Shown: positions 1 to 10,099, counted from the stretch's first letter. The stretch is 64,000 bases of DNA from Novosphingobium sp. IK01 (GCF_033242265.1 NZ_BTFW01000001.1:3431001-3495000); one strand, 5' to 3'. Program-made: numbers and translations. The notes: generated by a model from the sequence alone, not told the origin.

Positions 1-6
1 TGGCGC

Positions 7-843
7 TTACTTCAGCTGGCAGATGTCGAGCACGTTCATGTCGGTATAGTCGAGGTTTTCCCCGCCCATGGCCCAGATGAACGCATACTTCTTGGTGCCC
101 GAGCCCATATGGACCGACCACGGCGGGCTGATCACGGCTTCCTCGTTGGCGATCACGAGGTGGCGCATGGCGTCCGGCTCGCCCATGTAGTGAAACACGC
201 GGTCGTTTTCCTGCGGGAGATCGAAGTAGAGGTAGATTTCGCTGCGGCGGTCGTGAAGGTGGGGGGGCATGGTGTTCCACACGCTGCCTTCCTCCAGCAC
301 GGTCAGGCCGAGCAGAAGCTGCGCGCTCTCGCACACGCCGGGGATCACCAGCTGGTAGATCGTGCGCTGGTTGGAATTGGCAAGGTCGCCGCGTTCGAGC
401 GGGTTGGCCTGCGCCAGCGTGATCAGCTTGACTGGCAGCGCCTTGTGCGCGGGAACCGAGGCCAGATAGAACCGCGCGCCTTCGCCCTCGAACACCACCT
501 CTTCGCTGCCCATCGGCACGTAGAGGCATTCCTTGTTGCCGACCGCAAAGCGTTGGCCATCAACGGTGACAAAGCCGGGGGTGCCGATGTTGACCACGCC
601 CATCTCGCGCCTCTCGAGCAGCGAATGGCCAGCCGCGCTTGCCGGGGCAGTCTGGCGGGGGAGGGGCAGGGGCTCGGCACCGGGGACCGCGCCACCGATC
701 ACGAAGCGTTCGTTGTGCGAATAGTTGAGGTTCACCTCGCCCGCCACGAACATGCCCGAAACCAGATAACGGTCGCGCAGGGCCTCGTTCGAGACGCTGT
801 CCATCATGTCCGGATGGGTGGCGTGATAGGTCTTGGCAAACAT
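7..843 (-). CDS. kduI: 5-keto-4-deoxyuronate isomerase KduI
   Basis: This 278-residue cytoplasmic enzyme interconverts 5-keto-4-deoxyuronate and 2,5-diketo-3-deoxygluconate, a step after pectin or other polyuronate lyases. The length matches the family. The metal-binding cupin motif is visible as H195-x-H197 with E202 in [11 protein letters not shown], and a further histidine at 245 in PPWSVHMG. The start at 843 was chosen because a GGGAGA ribosome site precedes it; the frame stays open further upstream but is not KduI-like. It lies on the opposite strand from the sugar-use genes that start at 2219 and shares with them a TGACACCGGTT-type operator-like site, so co-regulation by the adjacent LacI protein is likely. 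The stop is 7 bp from the window edge, so downstream partners such as kduD may lie outside. Confidence 0.95.
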   Translation of the reverse strand: MFAKTYHATHPDMMDSVSNEALRDRYLVSGMFVAGEVNLNYSHNERFVIGGAVPGAEPLPLPRQTAPASAAGHSLLERREMGVVNIGTPGFVTVDGQRFAVGNKECLYVPMGSEEVVFEGEGARFYLASVPAHKALPVKLITLAQANPLERGDLANSNQRTIYQLVIPGVCESAQLLLGLTVLEEGSVWNTMPPHLHDRRSEIYLYFDLPQENDRVFHYMGEPDAMRHLVIANEEAVISPPWSVHMGSGTKKYAFIWAMGGENLDYTDMNVLDICQLK

Positions 844-890
844 GGCGCACTCTCCCTTTTTTCGCTGTCGGGTGCTTGGTATCGGGTTTG

Positions 891-904
891 GGTAACCGGT
901 GTCA
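891..904. promoter_or_regulatory. LacI-type operator candidate upstream of kduI
   Basis: GGTAACCGGTGTCA has the ACCGGT core with central CG that LacI-family regulators prefer. Read on the minus strand it is part of TTGACACCGGTTACC, so a TTGACA -35-like hexamer overlaps the site about 50 bp upstream of the kduI start. The same motif recurs at 2057 and 2156. Function is inferred. Confidence 0.55.
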
Positions 905-958
905 ACGCTGTTTTGCAAAAGGAACGCGCTTCCTGCAACGGCGCGCAACACGGGCGTT

Positions 959-1987
959 TCAGCCGGTGGGATCGCCCGAATATTCTATGGCCGAGGCCCG
1001 GCGCACGAGGTCGGAGGGGAAGAAGGCCGGTTCGCGCGCGGCGGTTTCCGGGCGGATCAGCTTGAGCGCGGCAGTGCGCGCCATGGCCCGGATCGGCCAG
1101 CGCACGGTGGTGAGCGGGGGCCAGATATGCGCGGCGATGGCGGTATCGTCGAAGCCGATGATCGAGAGATCCTGTGGCACGCGCAGCCCCCGCGCGCAGG
1201 CCGCGTGGAGCACGCCGGCGGCCATCACGTCGTTGCTGGCAAAGATCGCGCTGGGCGGATTTTCAGCATCGAGCAGGGCCTCGCCGGCAGCCTTCCCCGA
1301 TTCGAACCGGTAGTTGCCGCGCGTGAGCAGCGCCGGGTCGATCGTCAGTCCGGCCCGGCCCATCCCTGCGATGAAGCCCAGTTCGCGCTCGCGCGCCGAG
1401 CGGAAGCCTTCTGGCCCGGCCACGAAGCCGATCCGGTGATGGCCAAGGTGTGCCAGCCATTCGACCGCCTCGCACACCGCTTCCTGGTCGTTGGAGGCGA
1501 CCAGATGGGCCTCGTCGTCGAGTCGGGCCGAGCCCATGCGCACGACCGTGCAGCCCAGATCGCGGCACAGCCGGGCCAGTTCGTCGTTTTCCGAAAGCGG
1601 CGGGAGCAGCATGACCCCGTAGAGCCGCTGTTGCTCGATGAAGTGGCGGATGTCGTCGAGCAGGGTGGGGGAGTGGCGGTCGACCGGGCGCACGACGAGC
1701 GCGAATTCGGTCGCGCGGATGGTGTCGAGAATCCCTTCCTGCACATTGAGAACCATCTGCGCGTTGGGGTTGTCGTGGATCAGGCCGATCAGGAAATTGC
1801 GGCGCAGCGCCAGCGCGCGCGCCTGCGGATTGGGCACGTAGTCGAGCTGGGCGATCACCGCCTCGACCTTTTCGCGCGTGGCCTGGTTGAGCAGGGGCGA
1901 CTTGTTGATCACCCGGCTCACGGTCTTTTTCGATACCCCCGAGAGGCGCGCCACATCGTTGATCGTGGGTTTTTGCGCTTTTGCCAT
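959..1987 (-). CDS. LacI-family transcriptional regulator
   Basis: This 342-residue regulator has an N-terminal LacI helix-turn-helix (residues about 7-30, [20 protein letters not shown]) followed by a periplasmic-binding-protein-like effector domain. The start at MAKAQKPT places the helix-turn-helix at the usual position; a longer in-frame extension adds only non-family sequence. It sits between kduI (same strand) and the divergent hydratase/transporter operon. Three copies of an ACCGGT-centred motif lie in the promoters on both sides, so it probably represses the whole uronate/polysaccharide cluster and itself. The effector is unknown; a ketodeoxyuronate or hexuronate is a reasonable guess. 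Confidence 0.93.
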   Translation of the reverse strand: MAKAQKPTINDVARLSGVSKKTVSRVINKSPLLNQATREKVEAVIAQLDYVPNPQARALALRRNFLIGLIHDNPNAQMVLNVQEGILDTIRATEFALVVRPVDRHSPTLLDDIRHFIEQQRLYGVMLLPPLSENDELARLCRDLGCTVVRMGSARLDDEAHLVASNDQEAVCEAVEWLAHLGHHRIGFVAGPEGFRSARERELGFIAGMGRAGLTIDPALLTRGNYRFESGKAAGEALLDAENPPSAIFASNDVMAAGVLHAACARGLRVPQDLSIIGFDDTAIAAHIWPPLTTVRWPIRAMARTAALKLIRPETAAREPAFFPSDLVRRASAIEYSGDPTG

Positions 1988-2056
1988 CGGTCTGTTTTGT
2001 GCCTCTCGTCGTGCTGCGATTTTCCGACTTGCCTTCGCCTGCGGCAAAAGGCAAGA

Positions 2057-2070
2057 TGACACCGGTTACC
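2057..2070. promoter_or_regulatory. LacI-type operator candidate, lacI-proximal
   Basis: TGACACCGGTTACC is the exact reverse complement of the site at 891-904. It lies 70 bp upstream of the lacI start in the divergent promoter region, where it could serve autoregulation. Confidence 0.5.
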
Positions 2071-2155
2071 GCAATGGAAGCTCCGTTATTCGGCCAAAGC
2101 TGTGCTCTTTGGGCCGGGCACGGAAAATCATGTTCAATGGTGTTGCGTCAGGTTT

Positions 2156-2169
2156 TGACACCGGTTTCC
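2156..2169. promoter_or_regulatory. LacI-type operator candidate upstream of hydratase operon
   Basis: TGACACCGGTTTCC differs by one base from the site at 2057-2070. It overlaps a TTGACA hexamer (2155-2160) that could be the -35 element of the plus-strand operon starting at 2219. No convincing -10 box was found. Confidence 0.5.
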
Positions 2170-2218
2170 GCGTTCTTCGTGGCCGGGCGTTGCCTGACCT
2201 GACCGGGATTGGCTGGGG

Positions 2219-3034
2219 ATGAGTTTGACCGAGCAGGCAAAGGCTGTTGCCGCAGCATTCGTGACGGCGCGGCGCGAAGGGCGCGCCATGGCTGCCTATC
2301 CGGGGGTGATGCCTGCCGATCTGGCGCAGGCCTATGTCATTCAGGATCTGGCGCTTGCGCTCGATGGCGGGGCCGTGGCCGGGTGGAAGGTCGGGCGCAT
2401 CAACGCGCCGGACGATGCGGCGCTGGGCAGCAATCGGCTGGCCGGGCCGATCTTTGCGACAAACGTGGTTTTTGCCGGGGATTGTGCGGGTGAGGGGCCG
2501 GTCATGCCGGTCTTCGCCGATGGTTTTGCGGCCGCCGAGGCCGAATTCCTGCTCCATGTCGCGCCCGGCTGGGATGGCGTGATCCCGCAGGACGATGCGG
2601 CCACGCGCGCGCTGCTCGATGCCGTCCACATCGGCATCGAGGTTGCCAGTTCGCCCTATCCGGGCATCAATGCCGATGGTCCGCCGGTGACGGTCTCGGA
2701 CTTTGGCAACAATTACGGTCTTGTCGTCGGGGCGCCGCTGGCCGGTTGGCAGACGGTCGATTTCGCTTCTATCCTCGTGCGCCTCGAAATCGACGGCGTG
2801 CTGGCGGGCGAGGCGACGAGCGCCACGATGCTCGATGGTCCGCTGGGCGCAGTGCGTTTCCTGCTGGGCAATCTGGCCGCGCGCGGGATCGATGCGAGCG
2901 CCGGGCTGTGGGTTTCGACCGGGGCGGTCACCGGGGTTCACCCTGTCGCACCGGGGCAGGCCGTGCGGGCCAGCTTTGCCGGGCATGGCGAGGTGACCTG
3001 CACGATTGCGGCGCTTGGCGCGGGAGCTGACTGA
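2219..3034 (+). CDS. 2-keto-4-pentenoate hydratase / fumarylacetoacetase-superfamily enzyme
   Basis: This 271-residue protein has the MhpD-like fold signature: an N-terminal helical part, then GWKVGR, a conserved acidic segment AAEAEFLLHV (the E-x-E metal-binding region) and IGIEVASSPYP. The family hydrates 2-hydroxypentadienoates or decarboxylates related oxo-acids with a divalent metal. Beside kduI and a hexuronate-type transporter it more likely acts on a sugar-acid-derived 2-oxo compound than on an aromatic meta-cleavage product, but the substrate cannot be read from sequence. It is the first gene of the plus-strand operon behind the operator at 2156. Confidence 0.8.
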   Translation: MSLTEQAKAVAAAFVTARREGRAMAAYPGVMPADLAQAYVIQDLALALDGGAVAGWKVGRINAPDDAALGSNRLAGPIFATNVVFAGDCAGEGPVMPVFADGFAAAEAEFLLHVAPGWDGVIPQDDAATRALLDAVHIGIEVASSPYPGINADGPPVTVSDFGNNYGLVVGAPLAGWQTVDFASILVRLEIDGVLAGEATSATMLDGPLGAVRFLLGNLAARGIDASAGLWVSTGAVTGVHPVAPGQAVRASFAGHGEVTCTIAALGAGAD

Positions 3035-3116
3035 GCACCGGCCTGCCGCAGCCGAAAATACAACGGACGAGTACGAACGGACAGGGCAAAAGCCCGCCGA
3101 CACGGGAGTTGATGCA

Positions 3117-4487
3117 ATGGAAGCGCAGATCGAGCAAAGGGCGTCCGTGCAAAGTCCATCCGGGGCCGCAGGCGCATCCGGGGCGCGGTTCGCGGCCACG
3201 GGCAAGGCGCCGCCCCATGTCGGGCGCAGGCGCTGGGGCGTGGTGGCGCTGCTGTTTGCGGCCACGGCCATCAACTATATCGACCGGCAGATGATCGGCG
3301 TGCTCAAGCCCACGCTGGCCGCCGACTTCCACTGGTCGGAATCCGATTTTGCGGGCATCGTGTTCTGGTTTCAGGTGGCCTATGCCATCGGCTATCTCTC
3401 GTTCGGCAAAGTCGTCGATGCGCTGGGCGCGCGGCTGGGGTACACGGTCGCCATCGTCATCTGGACGGTGAGCCACATGGCCCATGGCTTTGCCACCGGC
3501 CTTGTCTCGTTCGCGGTCGCCCGTTTCGGGCTGGGGCTGGGCGAATCGGGCAATTTCCCCGCTGGCATTCGCGCCGTGACCGACTGGTTCCCCCAGCGCG
3601 AACGCGCGCTGGCCATCGGTGTGTTCAATGCCGGGGCCAATGTCGGCGCGATCATCACGCCGCTGCTCGTGCCGCTGCTGGTGCTGTGGTTCGACTGGCG
3701 CATGGCCTTTTTCGTGACCGGCTTTTTCGGCGTGGCCTGGCTGGCGGCGTGGTGGCTGCTCTATCGCCACCCGCGCGAACACGCCCGCGTGGGCGAGGCC
3801 GAACTGGCCTGGATCGCGCAGGACCCGGCCGATCCGCTCGAGCCGATCGGCTGGGCGCGGCTGCTCGTGGTCAAGGAAACCTGGGCCTATGCGCTCGGCA
3901 AGTTCCTCGTCGATCCGATCTGGTGGTTCTTCCTGTTCTGGCTGCCGGGCTATCTGTTTTCCCGCTATGATCTCGATCTCAAGACGTTCGGCCTGCCGCT
4001 GGCCGCGATCTACCTGATTTCCGATCTGGGCAGCATTGCCGGGGGCTGGCTCTCCTCGCGCCTGATCCGCGCCGGGCGCACGCCCAACGTTGCGCGCAAG
4101 ATCACGATGCTGATCTGCGCAGTCTGCGTGACCCCGATCTGGTTCGTGCAGGGGGTCGACAGCATGTGGGCGGCGGTGGGCATCATTGGCCTTGCCACGG
4201 CGGCGCATCAGGCCTTTTCGGCCAATCTCTACACCCTGCCTTCGGATGTCTTCCCGCGCGGGGCGGTCGGTTCGGTCGTCGGGATCGGGGGGACGGTCGG
4301 GGCCTTTGGCGGCATGGGCATGGCGCTGTTTGCCGGGTATATTCTCGACGCCACGCACAGCTACCACGTTCTCTTCGCGATCTGTGCGAGCGCCTATCTG
4401 GTGGCGCTGGCGGTGATCCACCTGCTCAGCCCGCGTCTGGCGCCTGTCTGCATCGAAAATGTCTGCATCGAAAAGCAGGCGGCCTGA
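3117..4487 (+). CDS. MFS transporter, hexuronate (ExuT/ACS) type
   Basis: This 456-residue inner-membrane transporter has about 12 hydrophobic segments. NYIDRQMIGVLKPTL in helix 1, GESGNFPAGIRAVTDWFPQRERA after helix 4 and FNAGANVGAI are hallmarks of the anion:cation symporter branch that includes ExuT and glucarate transporters. The ATG at 3117 was chosen because GGGAG lies just upstream and the first helix then begins near residue 35. It follows the hydratase by 82 bp and overlaps the GH43 start by one base. It probably imports galacturonate, glucuronate or a deoxyuronate released outside the cytoplasm. Confidence 0.9.
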   Translation: MEAQIEQRASVQSPSGAAGASGARFAATGKAPPHVGRRRWGVVALLFAATAINYIDRQMIGVLKPTLAADFHWSESDFAGIVFWFQVAYAIGYLSFGKVVDALGARLGYTVAIVIWTVSHMAHGFATGLVSFAVARFGLGLGESGNFPAGIRAVTDWFPQRERALAIGVFNAGANVGAIITPLLVPLLVLWFDWRMAFFVTGFFGVAWLAAWWLLYRHPREHARVGEAELAWIAQDPADPLEPIGWARLLVVKETWAYALGKFLVDPIWWFFLFWLPGYLFSRYDLDLKTFGLPLAAIYLISDLGSIAGGWLSSRLIRAGRTPNVARKITMLICAVCVTPIWFVQGVDSMWAAVGIIGLATAAHQAFSANLYTLPSDVFPRGAVGSVVGIGGTVGAFGGMGMALFAGYILDATHSYHVLFAICASAYLVALAVIHLLSPRLAPVCIENVCIEKQAA

Positions 4488-6118
4488 TGCGCGGGCCAAC
4501 AGGGGTAAGCCGGCGCGGCGCGCTGGCCGGCGCGGCGGGGCTGGCTGTTCTGGCCGGAACCGCGAGCGAAAGCCATGCCCGGACGGCAGGCAAGCGCTTG
4601 CCGGATGGCGCCATTCCGCCTTACGCGCGCGGTTTCGACAACCAGCGCAAGGCCGATCTGGGCGACGGGCGGTTCCTCAATCCGTTGATGGCCGGGGACC
4701 ATCCCGATCCCACGATCCTCAAGGACGGTGACGACTATTACCTGACGTTCTCGACCTTCGATTCCTATCCCGGCCTCGTCATCTGGCATTCCCGCGACCT
4801 GCTCAACTGGCAGCCGGTGGTGGCCGCGCTGTCGCGCAATGTCGGCGCGGTCTGGGCGCCCGACTTGTGTCGTCACGACGGGCGCTATTTCATCTACTTT
4901 GCCGCCAAGGCTGCCCCGAATTGTACTTATGTGATCTGGGCCGACCGGATCGCGGGGCCATGGAGCGCGCCGATCCCGCTGGGCCTGCCCGATCATATCG
5001 ATCCGGGCCATGCGGTGGGCGAGGATGGCTCGCGCTGGCTGTTCCTCTCGGGTGGGGACCGGGTTGCGCTGGCGCCTGACGGCCTGTCGCTGAAAGGGCC
5101 TGTCGAGCATGTCTATGATCCCTGGCATTACCCCGAGGACTGGGATGTCGAGGGCTTTTCGCCCGAGGGGCCCAAGATCGTGGCGCGGGGCGGCTGGTTC
5201 TACCTGATCACGGCGGTCGGGGGCACGGCGGGGCCGCCCACCGGGCACATGGTGATCGCGGCGCGTTCGCGCTCGATCCATGGGCCGTGGGAGAATTGCC
5301 CGCACAATCCGATCGTGCGCACGCGCAGCCGCGAGGAAGCCTGGTGGTCGCGCGGCCATGCCACCGTGTTCGAGGGACCGGCGGGCGACTGGTGGTCGGT
5401 CTATCACGGGTTCGAGCGCGATTTCTGGACGCTGGGCCGCCAGACCCTGCTCGATCCGGTCGAATGGACCGCCGATGGCTGGTTCCGCATGACCGGGGGC
5501 GATCTGGCCCAGCCGATCAGGGCGCCACTCGGTCGCAAGCCGGGGACGGGCGCGCCGCATGGCATGGCGCTGTCCGATGATTTTGCCACGCTCGATCTGG
5601 GGCGCCGCTGGAATTTTTTTCGTCCCGGCCCGGACGAGGCCGCGCGCGCGCGGGTTTCGGGCGGGGAACTGGCGCTCAGGGCCACGGGCACCGCGCCGGT
5701 CGATTCCGCGCCGCTGCTGCTGATAGCGGGGGACCGCGCCTATGAATTCGAGTGTTCGATAGAGGTCGATCCGGGTGTCACCGCCGGGCTGCTGCTGTTC
5801 TACGACAGCGCGCTCTATTGCGGGCTGGGGTTCGATGCCCGGCGCTATGTCACGCACCAATACGGGATGGAGCGGGGCCGCCCGACCAACCCGCATGGCA
5901 CGATGATGCGGATGCGCGTGCGCAACGAGGCGCATATCGTCTCGTTCCACACCAGCGGCGATGGGGGCAAGACCTGGCACCGGTTTGATCGCGGGATGGA
6001 AGTGTCGGGCTATCACCACAATGTGCGCGGTGGCTTTTTGATGCTGCGTCCGGGGCTCTATGCTGCGGGGAAGGGCACCGCGCGTTTTCGCGATTTTCGT
6101 TTCCGGGCGCTGGCTTAA
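4487..6118 (+). CDS. Tat-exported glycoside hydrolase family 43 protein
   Basis: This 543-residue protein starts with a twin-arginine type leader (SRRGALAGAAGLAVLAG). The five-bladed propeller of GH43 follows: the catalytic-base region DHPDPTILKDGDDYYLTFS (Asp74), AVWAPDL, an Asp in PDHIDPGHA (about 172) and the acid region FSPEGPKIV (Glu227). The C-terminal 190 residues look like the concanavalin-like domain found behind many GH43 beta-xylosidases and arabinosidases. The ATG overlaps the transporter stop (TGATG), which implies translational coupling. Expected role: removal of arabinose or xylose from a uronate-containing polysaccharide in the periplasm or outside. The exact linkage is unknown. 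Confidence 0.88.
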   Translation: MRGPTGVSRRGALAGAAGLAVLAGTASESHARTAGKRLPDGAIPPYARGFDNQRKADLGDGRFLNPLMAGDHPDPTILKDGDDYYLTFSTFDSYPGLVIWHSRDLLNWQPVVAALSRNVGAVWAPDLCRHDGRYFIYFAAKAAPNCTYVIWADRIAGPWSAPIPLGLPDHIDPGHAVGEDGSRWLFLSGGDRVALAPDGLSLKGPVEHVYDPWHYPEDWDVEGFSPEGPKIVARGGWFYLITAVGGTAGPPTGHMVIAARSRSIHGPWENCPHNPIVRTRSREEAWWSRGHATVFEGPAGDWWSVYHGFERDFWTLGRQTLLDPVEWTADGWFRMTGGDLAQPIRAPLGRKPGTGAPHGMALSDDFATLDLGRRWNFFRPGPDEAARARVSGGELALRATGTAPVDSAPLLLIAGDRAYEFECSIEVDPGVTAGLLLFYDSALYCGLGFDARRYVTHQYGMERGRPTNPHGTMMRMRVRNEAHIVSFHTSGDGGKTWHRFDRGMEVSGYHHNVRGGFLMLRPGLYAAGKGTARFRDFRFRALA

Positions 6119-6208
6119 GGTTGTCAGCCGCGCTTCGGGGGATACCATCGAAGCCTGCAAGATCAGGATGAGGCGGCAATGACCGGCCTCGCACAAGGGA
6201 GAATTGCC

Positions 6209-9200
6209 ATGGCCCATCGTTTGTCGGGGCGCGCTGTTCTGGGCGTTCTGTTGCGCGGGGCTTCGTGTCTGGCGCTGGCCGGGGTGGCCCATGCGCAGGG
6301 CACAGCAGATGGGCTGCTGTTCCATGCTCCGCTTGACAGCGACTTTGTCGCGAGCGTGGCGGGAGGGGATGCCAAGCCCAATTTCCAGAGCGATGTGGCG
6401 ATTGTGCCCGATGGGGCGCGTGGCAAGGGAGCCGGGCGCTGGGCCGATGGCGGCTATGTTGCGTGGAATGCGCCGGGCAATATCCAGGCCCAGCGCGGCA
6501 CGCTGGCGTTCTTCTGGCGCAGCCATACGCCGGTGGGCGAGGCGCCCTTCGTGATCTTCCGCGCCGGGGCGGCGGATCATACGAGCTGGGACATGGCCTT
6601 CCTGCGGATCGACTGGAACGGCCATGGCTTCGATGCCTTCGTGACCGATGCCAACCTGTCGCGCCTGCGCGTAAGCTGGACGATCCCCACGACGCCTGCG
6701 CCCGATGCCTGGCACCATATCGCGTTTGCCTGGGACGAGACGCGCGGCGTCCGCCTGTTCTGGGACGGGCGCGAGGTGGCCGCCAAGGAACAGGCCGCCG
6801 ACTTCGACATGGGGCTCGACCAGTTCGGCCTTGCCGGGCGCGTCATGGCCCCGCATCAGGTGCAGAGCCGCTACAATTTCATGCGCGGGTCGGACCTCGA
6901 CGACATTCGCGTCTATGACCACATGCTCGACGGCGCGGCGGTGGCGCGGCTGGCGACAGGCACGACCGATGGTGATGGCGGCGCGCAACAGAACGGCGGG
7001 GTGGGCGTTCCCCCTGCCGACTTGCGCAGGGCCTGGCTGCACCGTTTCGGCTGGGACCGGGAAACCCCGCCGCCGCTCGTCGATCCGGTGACGACCGTGC
7101 GCAAGATCGAGTTCGCCGATGCGCGCGATCTCAAGGAATGGATGTGGAAGGGCGTCGACGGCATTGCCGAAACGACCTGGCCGGGCGTCTACAACCGCTC
7201 GCGCCTGCCGGGCCGCGACGACTATTTCGAACTGCCCGACTGGAACGTCTATGTCGAAGGTGGCAAGGCCTATCGCCTGACCCTGCCGGCCGATACCGCG
7301 TTCAACCGCGTGGAGATCCGGGGCGCGGCCTATGGCGCGCTCGAATGGTCGCCCGATGGCAAGGGCGGCTGGCGCAAGCTCGCCACGCGGCCGCAGGGTG
7401 TCGTCCGCTCGCTGACCGATACCGGCACGCTGAAGGGCGGCGTGCTGCGCTTCACCAATGTCATGGCCGAGCAGCCGATCCAGGAAATCTGGGCCTACGA
7501 CATCCACCCCGGCACGGTGCCCGACGGCACGTTCCAGTTGCGCTATACCGTGCGCAGCGCCGCGTCCCCCGATCTGGGCGCGCTAGGCAGGCTCAATACC
7601 TTTATCGCCGGGCGCTATCCGCTGGCCGAGCGGGCGAGCGTCGTGGCCCTGCCGACCGAGGGCGTGCGCGCGGCGGTCGGTGCGGGCAGCGCGGCGGGGG
7701 CGACACGGGGCGAAGGCAACGGCAAGGCGGGGGCCACGCTGCCCATCGTCCATGTCCTGATCCCGTCGAACTTTGGCGATGCGCCGCCGGGGCGACCGCT
7801 CGCGCGCGCATGGAACTATGGCTGGGAAAACAGCCACGATGGCCTCGATGGCGTGGCGCTCGATTTGCCCGCGATCCATGCCAAGCCCGATGCGCGCGGG
7901 CTGATCGCGCTCGACATTCGCGTGAAAGACCCGATCTGGCCCGAGCGCGACATGATCGACGTGCAAGTTGCGGTAAAGCCGGGCGAGGCGCGCACGCTCT
8001 GGCTCGACTTGCGCGACCGTCTGCTGACCGGCGACAGCCTCTACCTCACCATCGCTTCGTCCGCCCCCGATTTCGGGGCGGCCTCGCTCGACGGCATGGG
8101 CGTGCGCCTCGTGTTCAAGGACCGGGTCGAGGCGCGCAAGGAACATGTGACCGACCGCTTCAACCAGGTGAAGGACAACTGGGCCTTTCTGGTCGAGGAA
8201 CACACCGCCTCGAAGCGCGAGGCGCTCTATCGGCGGCTCTATGGCGACATTTCCGATCTTCTGCGCGTCGATCCCGACAATCTGGAGGCGCGACGCTATT
8301 GGGCCGATATCGGCTATTCGCAGGACCAGTTGCCGCCGTTCGTCCAGCCGGTGGCGCCTGCGGGCATGCCGCTCTGGGCGTTTCGCCAGCTGGAGGACCT
8401 CAAGCTCGCGCGCCAGTTCGTCAGCTGGTGGATCGACAACCGGCAGGTGCCGTTCGGCGATTTCGGCGGCGGCATTTCGGATGATACCGACCTGACCCAG
8501 CAATGGCCGGGGATGGCCCTGATGGGGGTGGACCCTGACAAGATCAACGCCTCGCTGCGCGCGCTGTCCGATGCGGTGTACAAGAACGGGATGATCGTCA
8601 ACGGGTTGAGCTACATCACCAGCGACGAATTGCACGTCTATGAAGAGGGCATCAATTCGGATGCCGAGCGGCTCTACCTCAACTGGGGCGAGCCGCGCGC
8701 GGTCGAGCGGATCATGGCCACGGTCAAGGCGCTGGGCAGCGACGGGCCCCATGGCGGGCTGATCCGTCGCAATGCGGCGGGCCACATGCATATTTCGTCA
8801 AGCTGGTATGGCGGGCGGCATATCTATCGCGATGCGCCATGGGCCTGGCAGAAGCCTTATGGCTTCGTGATCATGCACAGCCCGATCCTGCTGGGCCTGT
8901 ACAACGGCAATCCGGCGGCGCGCGGGCTGGTGACGGGGCTGGTCGACGGCCTGCTCGCCCATGGCCAGCAAGGGGTGGATGGCCTGTGGCATTTTCCCAA
9001 CGACATCAGCTGGGATACCGATGCCGAGCGTGCGGGCGATGGCGGCGGGGCAAGCCTGCCGATGCAATCGGCCTGGGCGGCCTGGCGGTTCACCGGACAG
9101 GACAAGTATCTGCGCCCCGTGCTCGGGCGGCTGGTGCCCGGCAATTTTTCGGCGCTGGGCGAACTCAACGAAAATGCGCTGACCGTGCTGGGCCAGCGCG

Positions 9201-10099
9201 AGGCCTGGACGGCGGCCACGCGCAAGGCCGCGCAAGGCGGCAACGATGTTGCCCGGTTCGAGGCGTGGAACAGCACCGGCGACAAGGCCTGGCCGGCCGC
9301 ACTCAACGCTGCGGGCATTGCCGACAAGGCGCAGCACATGTTCATGATCACCAAGGGGGAATGGTGGACCGACCGCGTTGAAGCGCCCAACGAGCTGCTC
9401 CAGCGCGAGCGGCTGGGTGGCATCGCGCTCAAGCGCAACCAGACCTGGCCGGGCAACGCGGTGAGCTGGCGTTTTGCCGATCCGCAAGCGGCGGTCGAGG
9501 TCGCCATCCTCGTGCGCGATGCCACGCCCGAGCATTTCACGGTGATCGCCCACAACACCCGCGCCGTGCCGGTCAGCGCGCAGATGGGGACGTGGAATGT
9601 CGTGGCCGGGCGCTGGACGATGACGCAGGGGCTGGCGCAAGGGGATGACGACACGGCGGAGGGGCCCGTTGCAACCCGAGAGGTGGCCATCGAGCGCGGC
9701 GGATCGGTCCCGGTTACCTTCGCGCCGGGCGCGACGACGGTAATGACGTTCACCCTCGCGCAAAAAGCGGCGACCCAGCCCGAGGCGCGCGCCGATCTGG
9801 GCATTGGCCGCGATGATGTCGTGCGCAACGGCGATCGGCTGGACGTGACGGTTCACAGCCTTGGCGCCGTGGCGACGCCGCCTGCCACGTTGCGCCTCGA
9901 AACAGCGGACGGGGCAAGCGTGACCTCTGCTCCGATCCCGGTGATGGCCGCGCCGGTCGATCTGAACCCACGTATGGTCCCGGTTCGCCTGACCGTGCCG
10001 CGCGGGGTGAAGGGGCCGTTGCGGCTGGTGATCGACACGGCGGGCGTGGAGGAACTGACCACGCGCAACAATGTCGTCGCGCTGGACGACGGGCAATGA
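6209..10099 (+). CDS. Large secreted LamG-domain protein, probable polysaccharide-active enzyme
   Basis: This 1296-residue protein has a Sec signal peptide (RAVLGVLLRGASCLALAGVAHAQG) and an N-terminal LamG/concanavalin-like domain (about 30-260) with GLLFHAPLDSDF and DDIRVYDHML. A long middle region (about 650-1000) contains GGGISDDTDLTQQWPG, WGEPRAVERIMA, SSSWYGGRHIYRD and DISWDTDAERAGDG; its Trp/Tyr/Asp-rich helical character suggests an (alpha/alpha) barrel, as in six-hairpin hydrolases or lyases. The C-terminus looks like beta-sandwich repeats. I do not recognise a defined GH or PL family. The start at 6209 has AAGGGAG upstream. It lies 90 bp after the GH43 gene and overlaps the next LamG gene by 4 bp, so it belongs to the same operon. 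Confidence 0.75.
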   Translation: MAHRLSGRAVLGVLLRGASCLALAGVAHAQGTADGLLFHAPLDSDFVASVAGGDAKPNFQSDVAIVPDGARGKGAGRWADGGYVAWNAPGNIQAQRGTLAFFWRSHTPVGEAPFVIFRAGAADHTSWDMAFLRIDWNGHGFDAFVTDANLSRLRVSWTIPTTPAPDAWHHIAFAWDETRGVRLFWDGREVAAKEQAADFDMGLDQFGLAGRVMAPHQVQSRYNFMRGSDLDDIRVYDHMLDGAAVARLATGTTDGDGGAQQNGGVGVPPADLRRAWLHRFGWDRETPPPLVDPVTTVRKIEFADARDLKEWMWKGVDGIAETTWPGVYNRSRLPGRDDYFELPDWNVYVEGGKAYRLTLPADTAFNRVEIRGAAYGALEWSPDGKGGWRKLATRPQGVVRSLTDTGTLKGGVLRFTNVMAEQPIQEIWAYDIHPGTVPDGTFQLRYTVRSAASPDLGALGRLNTFIAGRYPLAERASVVALPTEGVRAAVGAGSAAGATRGEGNGKAGATLPIVHVLIPSNFGDAPPGRPLARAWNYGWENSHDGLDGVALDLPAIHAKPDARGLIALDIRVKDPIWPERDMIDVQVAVKPGEARTLWLDLRDRLLTGDSLYLTIASSAPDFGAASLDGMGVRLVFKDRVEARKEHVTDRFNQVKDNWAFLVEEHTASKREALYRRLYGDISDLLRVDPDNLEARRYWADIGYSQDQLPPFVQPVAPAGMPLWAFRQLEDLKLARQFVSWWIDNRQVPFGDFGGGISDDTDLTQQWPGMALMGVDPDKINASLRALSDAVYKNGMIVNGLSYITSDELHVYEEGINSDAERLYLNWGEPRAVERIMATVKALGSDGPHGGLIRRNAAGHMHISSSWYGGRHIYRDAPWAWQKPYGFVIMHSPILLGLYNGNPAARGLVTGLVDGLLAHGQQGVDGLWHFPNDISWDTDAERAGDGGGASLPMQSAWAAWRFTGQDKYLRPVLGRLVPGNFSALGELNENALTVLGQREAWTAATRKAAQGGNDVARFEAWNSTGDKAWPAALNAAGIADKAQHMFMITKGEWWTDRVEAPNELLQRERLGGIALKRNQTWPGNAVSWRFADPQAAVEVAILVRDATPEHFTVIAHNTRAVPVSAQMGTWNVVAGRWTMTQGLAQGDDDTAEGPVATREVAIERGGSVPVTFAPGATTVMTFTLAQKAATQPEARADLGIGRDDVVRNGDRLDVTVHSLGAVATPPATLRLETADGASVTSAPIPVMAAPVDLNPRMVPVRLTVPRGVKGPLRLVIDTAGVEELTTRNNVVALDDGQ

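Noticed and set aside
109..1065. A 318-codon plus-strand frame over kduI
   Set aside because: It is antisense to a clear KduI frame, is His/Arg-rich and shows no domain; typical of high-GC shadow frames.
4394..7507. A 1037-codon minus-strand frame opposite GH43 and the LamG gene
   Set aside because: The plus strand has coherent domains, signal peptides and ribosome sites; the antisense frame has arginine/alanine-rich nonsense composition.
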